This document shows positions 7,612 to 11,686 of a stretch of 11,686 nucleotides of DNA, one piece after another. The DNA lies in contig JNEM01011083.1 in the NCBI GenBank assembly GCA_000697335.1, positions 1-11,686 of the forward strand. The letters are read 5' to 3'. A program made the position numbers and the translations under genes. Each line of letters opens with the position of its first letter. Position 1 is the first letter of the stretch. This stretch comes from Conidiobolus incongruus B7586 (lineage: Eukaryota; Entomophthoromycota; Entomophthoromycetes; Entomophthorales; Conidiobolaceae). Below the pieces are notes generated by a model. That model made no database searches. It was not told the DNA's origin and saw only the letters and a list, made by a program, of their open reading frames with translations.

Positions 7612-9131
7612 ATGACAGGTTCAATATTATCTTATGTAGAGTTTAGCTATCATCCTTCTGATCAATTGAACCCTTATCCCAAAAATCGTCACCCCTTCCA
7701 CTTACAACTTACTAATAATAAACCCTCCAGAATTCCATACATTACTTTTGACAAGTTTTACTACTTTATTCACCTTCCAAAACCTCTTCAACTTAAGGTA
7801 ATGTCTTACTTAAACTTAAAGGCTAGAGTTCAGTGCGCCTGTAGCTGTAAATTACTAAGAAAATTAATCATGGAGCCTGAACTCTGGCGGGAGTTGGATG
7901 TGGGGACGGTGTACGATCGAATCAGCAAGTATCAGCTGAATTTTTTGGCCAAGTTGGGTAAGATGGAATTAAAGAGGGTTAATTTTAGGTTTGTTTTCTT
8001 ATTCAAGTATATGAATATTTTTATTAATGGTTTCTTAGGGGATGTTTGCAGGTAGATGGATCGACCCTGTGGACCTTGAGCACTTCCAGTCCCAATTTGA
8101 CATGGGTAAATCTGTCGGGTTGCTCCAAACTCATGGGCACTAATTTGACCAGTTTTTTCTTTTATACCTCTAATTTAACTCACTTGAATCTCAGTGGACT
8201 GTCTTGTCTCACTCCAGTGACTCTATCGTCACTTGCCGAGAACTGTTTTCAGTTAGTTGAGCTTAATTTAAACTGGTGCAAGAGTGGAAGCGATCGCAGT
8301 TTGTTGAGAATATTAACTAGCTGTCAGCAACTAATTAAATTACATATCAATGGTTGGAAGCATCTGACATATCCAACCCTTGTGATGCTGGGCAACTTGT
8401 CCCATTTGAATCATCTGGACATGCAGTTGGTGACGGGATTGCCCACATTTAGATCCAATGACAATCACCAAATCTTTCATACAACTTTAGGTGGCTTAGC
8501 TTCAATCCAAAATATCAAAAAATGGAAGTATTTGAATCTAGGTGAATGCAATCTAGTGAATGAATCCAGTTTCAATCAACTCATTGCACTTTGTCCAAAT
8601 CTCCAATGGCTGGATATCTCCTACTGCAGACATCTCAAATCCAGTAATTTGGATTCCATCGCCTATAGTTGCCCTAACCTCACCCACCTGTTCCTTGAAA
8701 ATACACCAATAGCAACCGATCTCGGCCTCCGCAAACTCAGCACCAATTTAACCCAATTAAGATGGTTGAATTTAGGCTTCAATAACGCAATCACAGACGA
8801 AGGAGTAGGCAGAATTTTACGAAGTCTGTGCACTCTCCAATACATCAGCATAGAAGGATGCGATCGAGTAACTGATCAATTACTGGTAGATCTGCGCAAA
8901 TGGCTCAATAGTTACCACAGACTGGAATGTATCAATGTTAAAGAGTGCAAATTAATCACATGTGAAATGGTTGACAAATTCCAGAGAGGGTATTTATATC
9001 CATACTCATTGAAATTGGCAAGAGTGAAGCTGGTGTCCAGTTTCGATTTCATTAATTCCAATAGCAATGGTCATATCGTAGCGGGAGGTCTTGTAGGGGA
9101 ATTAGGTCTCACATCATGTATAATATTGTAA
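7612..9131 (+). CDS. F-box and leucine-rich-repeat protein with C-terminal CaaX box (FBXL2-like)
   Basis: Predicted substrate receptor of an SCF ubiquitin ligase: the F-box binds Skp1 and the repeats select targets (family knowledge). Exons 7612-7988 and 8039-9131 give 489 residues. The F-box spans about residues 53-97, with the LP start, a central YLNL and the closing ELWREL. Cysteine-type repeats then run from about 114 to 440, roughly twelve units of the PNLTHLNLSGC...LTD kind; the unit at 247-287 carries an insert of about 15 residues. A 48-residue tail (442-489) ends in Cys-Ile-Ile-Leu, a CaaX box of the type used by geranylgeranyltransferase I; human FBXL2 ends CVIL. The start is supported by an in-frame TAA at 7606-7608 and A at -3. 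The 3' half is GC-richer than the flippase (27 of 60 bases at 8701-8760). Orthology to FBXL2 or FBXL20 rather than Grr1 is inferred from the tail. Confidence 0.93.
7989..8038 (+). other. intron of the F-box gene
   Basis: A 50-nt GT-AG intron, donor gtttgt and acceptor ttcttag, splits an Arg codon (AG|G, residue 126). Removal joins KRVNF to RGCLQVDGS and so completes the first leucine-rich repeat; without splicing the first frame ends shortly after, at 8053-8055. Confidence 0.9.
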
Positions 9132-10228
9132 TTCATTTTTTTCATATTTTTAATTTATAAAGCTTCTTTTGAAAAAATTTTTTTGACTAATATTAAAAAT
9201 CTATTTAATTATTTTAACAATTAATTAATTAATTTATAAAATATACTTTAAAAATTTTATTATTAAATAATTTTTGATTTATATTTAATACAATTTAAAT
9301 TTTAATGATTTTATTTAATAGTAATCATTGATAAAAACTAATTAATCAAGTTAAAATTAAATATTTTACTTAATTTTCAAGATTTATATTTATTATTTTG
9401 TTTTATTTTAATATTTAACTAAATAGATGTTATGTTTTTAATAAACAATTATTTGTTCTTAAATATATATAATTATTATTTAATAATACAATTGAAAATT
9501 AGTACAACTGGATCCAATTTAATGAAAAATGTGATAATTAAATAAATTTTCTGATATTATTAAGATTATTTTCACATATTTATTTTTCAAATTTTGTTTA
9601 TTTTATTATATTTTAAATTTAGTAAAAACTGGTATTATTATAATAGATTTATTCAAAGTAAACCAATGCTTTAAAATAATTTAACTGCTAATAAATTGCC
9701 GTAAGTATTGGTTCAATATATTTTTCCAAGTCATAATAAATGTAAGCTTATTCACTATATTCCTTTGATACTTTGAACATAATTATTTCAATTAAAACTA
9801 ATTATATTATAAAGTCTTTAATTTTTCTTAAAAATAATATTCACACATATAACGATGGGGATAGATTTTGAATTTTCATCATCAATTGGTTATTATTATC
9901 ATTTAAATTGATTATAGTTCATAATGATATTTATAAGCATACACATTGATTATACTATTAACTTAAGTAAAATTTTTAGCTCTCAAGAGTTTGAACTAAA
10001 ATTTAATACTGTAATATTTGAATATTTTTAAAGCTTACATTGCTATTACTACTTTTGGATAATTGCTATTTTAATCAATTCTTTGAACTAAAAATCGAAT
10101 GATAGCTTTAATAAGTGGAACATTAGAATTATATATATTCTTAATTTCAATAAAAATCACAATGAAATAAATAATCATATTAAAAATTGATATATATAAA
10201 GTAAAACTGTAAATTATAGTAAAAATCT

Positions 10229-10255
10229 TATATATATATATATATATATATATAT
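10229..10255. repeat. TA dinucleotide microsatellite
   Basis: About thirteen uninterrupted TA units, the longest perfect dinucleotide run in the window. Confidence 0.9.
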
Positions 10256-10629
10256 TTCAATTAAAAAAGTTAATTTAATTTAAATATAAACGTTTGAAAG
10301 TAAGCTTGTCCAAAGATTTCAGACAAAATTTTTGAATAGAGTCTTTAACATTAAAATTTGGCTGATTAAGTTTCGTTGTTAGAAATGATCAAATGATAAT
10401 ATAATCTAGTATTCAAATTACTTTAGCTTGATATTTGTCAAAAAATAAATATAATATTATAATCATTAACCTATAATATGTGAATAGCTTATTAAATAAT
10501 TATTAAACATTGTCCAGATTTCATAAATTAATATAATCAAATACTATTGGGTTTACTAATACTTAGTATAATTTACTTGATTTTAATTATATAAATTAAT
10601 TCATAATATAATAAAATTAAATAATTTTT

Positions 10630-10650
10630 ATAATTTATAATTTATAATTT
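10630..10650. repeat. tandem 7-mer repeat (ATAATTT x3)
   Basis: Three exact consecutive copies of ATAATTT; a fourth, non-adjacent copy begins at 10621. Confidence 0.8.
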
Positions 10651-10943
10651 CCAAATTAAGAATAATAATACTTAATTCAAATTTTTTTAATTAGAATCTC
10701 AAAAAAATCAGGAACATTGTACTAAATTTTAATGAACGGAGTAGTTAGTGTTAATACTAAATATTAAAAGCATCAGGATTTAGTAATTGACACTCTAAAG
10801 TCAAGTTTCTAATATCTAAGTCAACTGAATTAAAACAAAATCACTAATTACCAGTAATGTGATTTGTGATTTTGTCATAATAAGTAACATTCTTTCAGTA
10901 ATATAATCATATTTCAAAGTACACCAAGTGATTGAAAATTTTG

Positions 10944-10974
10944 TCCAAGTCCGCCGCCATATCTCGGGACAAGG
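10944..10974. other. GC-rich pocket with imperfect hairpin
   Basis: In otherwise AT-dominated DNA, about 30 bases around CCGCCGCC and CTCGGGAC are strongly G/C-rich with several CpG dinucleotides. CCAAGTCC on the left can pair with GGACAAGG on the right except for the central AA/AA mismatch. On the minus strand, an ATG at 10960 in strong context (G at -3 and +4) reads MAADLDKIFNHLVYFEI before a stop. It could be a minus-strand gene start with unseen short exons, a regulatory site or a relic. Confidence 0.35.
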
Positions 10975-11172
10975 AAACGTTTTACAAAGTTTAATTCTCA
11001 ATAAATTTATATAATACTTTTTTCCCTTAACAATATTATCCAATTAGATTTTCAAAAAGAATAAATAATTGAAACTTAATTTAAATAATAATAATAAAGA
11101 GATTATTTTATTTTCTAATTAATATAATTAAATTTAAATTTAATTTTTTTTAAATCATAAAATAATATATGT

Positions 11173-11215
11173 ATATATTTATATATTTATATATTTATAT
11201 ATTTATATTTATATT
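11173..11215. repeat. tandem octamer repeat (ATATATTT)
   Basis: Four exact consecutive copies of ATATATTT occupy 11173-11204, followed by shortened units ATATTT and ATATT to 11215. It is a small AT minisatellite, probably of replication-slippage origin. Confidence 0.85.
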
Positions 11216-11322
11216 AAAAAGAAAATAATGTTTATCCAAACTCTTATATTAAATTACGGTGAAATTTTAGATCCAAAATTATAGTTAGATGTAATATGAA
11301 AAAAGAAAGTAACAGAATAATT

Positions 11323-11342
11323 AATTGATTAATTAATCAATT
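11323..11342. repeat. 20-bp perfect palindrome
   Basis: AATTGATTAATTAATCAATT reads the same on both strands with no spacer. In this base composition about one such palindrome is expected in a window of this size, so it may be chance; it would also suit a dimeric DNA-binding protein. Confidence 0.6.
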
Positions 11343-11686
11343 TTAAATAATTCTCCAGTATTTTCTTTCCTTATTTTATTATTATTTATATTTAAATTTT
11401 TTTTAGAATATTGATATATCAAAGCATTATAAATTGGAATTAAATTGATATCACTATTAAAAATAAATTTATATATTATCATTATTAATATAATAAATTA
11501 TTAATAATTCTTTTCTAATATTTTCATTATTTTTTTTATTTGAATTAATTAATTTTTGAATAATTAATTTTAATTATTTTTAATTATGATATTTTAATAT
11601 TTAAATTGCATAATTTTATTTTATTTTTTTTTATTTAATATTAATATTTATTAATTAGAGTTTTATAAAAAATAATAATAAATTAT

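Larger units (their letters stand above)
9132..11686. other. extremely AT-rich downstream region without a supported gene
   Basis: More than 2.5 kb after the F-box stop with G+C down to 3 in 60 bases (9241-9300). No long reading frame, tRNA or RNA gene is recognisable on either strand. Simple repeats lie at 10229-10255, 10630-10650 and 11173-11215, a 20-bp palindrome at 11323-11342 and a GC-rich pocket at 10944-10974. The 75-codon minus-strand frame at 10816-11043 shows no recognisable domain. Several 15-35 codon minus-strand fragments between 9640 and 10960 have somewhat higher G+C and are treated as a weak finding. Confidence 0.7.

Noticed and set aside
8663-8851. 62-codon minus-strand reading frame
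   Set aside because: It is antisense to the leucine-rich repeats of the F-box gene; the open frame follows from the repeat codon pattern.
10229-10255. TA run considered as an origin or centromere signal
   Set aside because: Such runs occur several times in this window and nothing else supports an origin or centromere.
10816-11043. 75-codon minus-strand reading frame
   Set aside because: Low-complexity, no recognisable domain, and the ATG lies in AT-rich DNA; only the GC pocket inside it is notable and is reported separately.
1-11686. Transposon, virus-like element, CRISPR array, tRNA or rRNA
   Set aside because: No terminal repeats with target duplication, no polymerase, integrase or capsid-like frames, no regularly spaced repeats, and no tRNA box motifs were found on either strand.

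Overview
This is a very AT-rich nuclear window from a eukaryote with short introns. It carries two intact-looking host genes on the + strand, separated and flanked by long stretches with little recognisable content. Between genes, G+C falls to a few percent in places (3 of 60 bases at 9241-9300), while exons run at roughly 35-45%. The introns are 48-67 nt, GT-AG, with weak branch sites of the ctaa/ttaa type close to the acceptor. The flippase is closest to yeast Drs2 as I remember that sequence. Together these features suggest an early-diverging fungus; a Conidiobolus-like lineage would fit, but that is inference.

Layout. 1-1749: non-coding, AT-rich, with a slightly GC-richer patch at 340-560 and a nested inverted repeat at 919-994. 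1780-2100: a purine-rich, exon-like-GC island directly before gene 1; it carries an upstream ATG reading frame on + and a 115-codon open frame on -, neither proven. 2161-6394: gene 1, a Drs2/ATP8A-type P4-ATPase in eleven exons, with all ten introns resolved from protein continuity. 6395-7611: intergenic, with direct repeats and simple repeats. 7612-9131: gene 2, an F-box plus leucine-rich-repeat protein in two exons, ending in a CaaX box (CIIL). 9132-11686: extremely AT-rich, no supportable gene, with simple repeats, a GC-rich hairpin pocket at 10944-10974 and scattered short minus-strand open fragments.

Function. Gene 1 would translocate aminophospholipids to the cytosolic leaflet of Golgi or endosomal membranes, with a Cdc50-type partner not present here. 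Gene 2 would be a substrate receptor of an SCF ubiquitin ligase. Its C-terminal CaaX box predicts prenylation and membrane anchoring, as known for animal FBXL2. The two genes are collinear but separated by 1.2 kb; nothing shows that they work together beyond a shared link to membranes.

The most notable points are the CaaX-ended F-box protein, the flippase start (an exon opening at TTG in ideal context with no in-frame ATG before residue 54), the flippase's short regulatory tail that keeps the GYAFS motif, and the isoleucine at a known lipid-selectivity position. I saw no CRISPR array, tRNA, rRNA, transposon or virus-like element.
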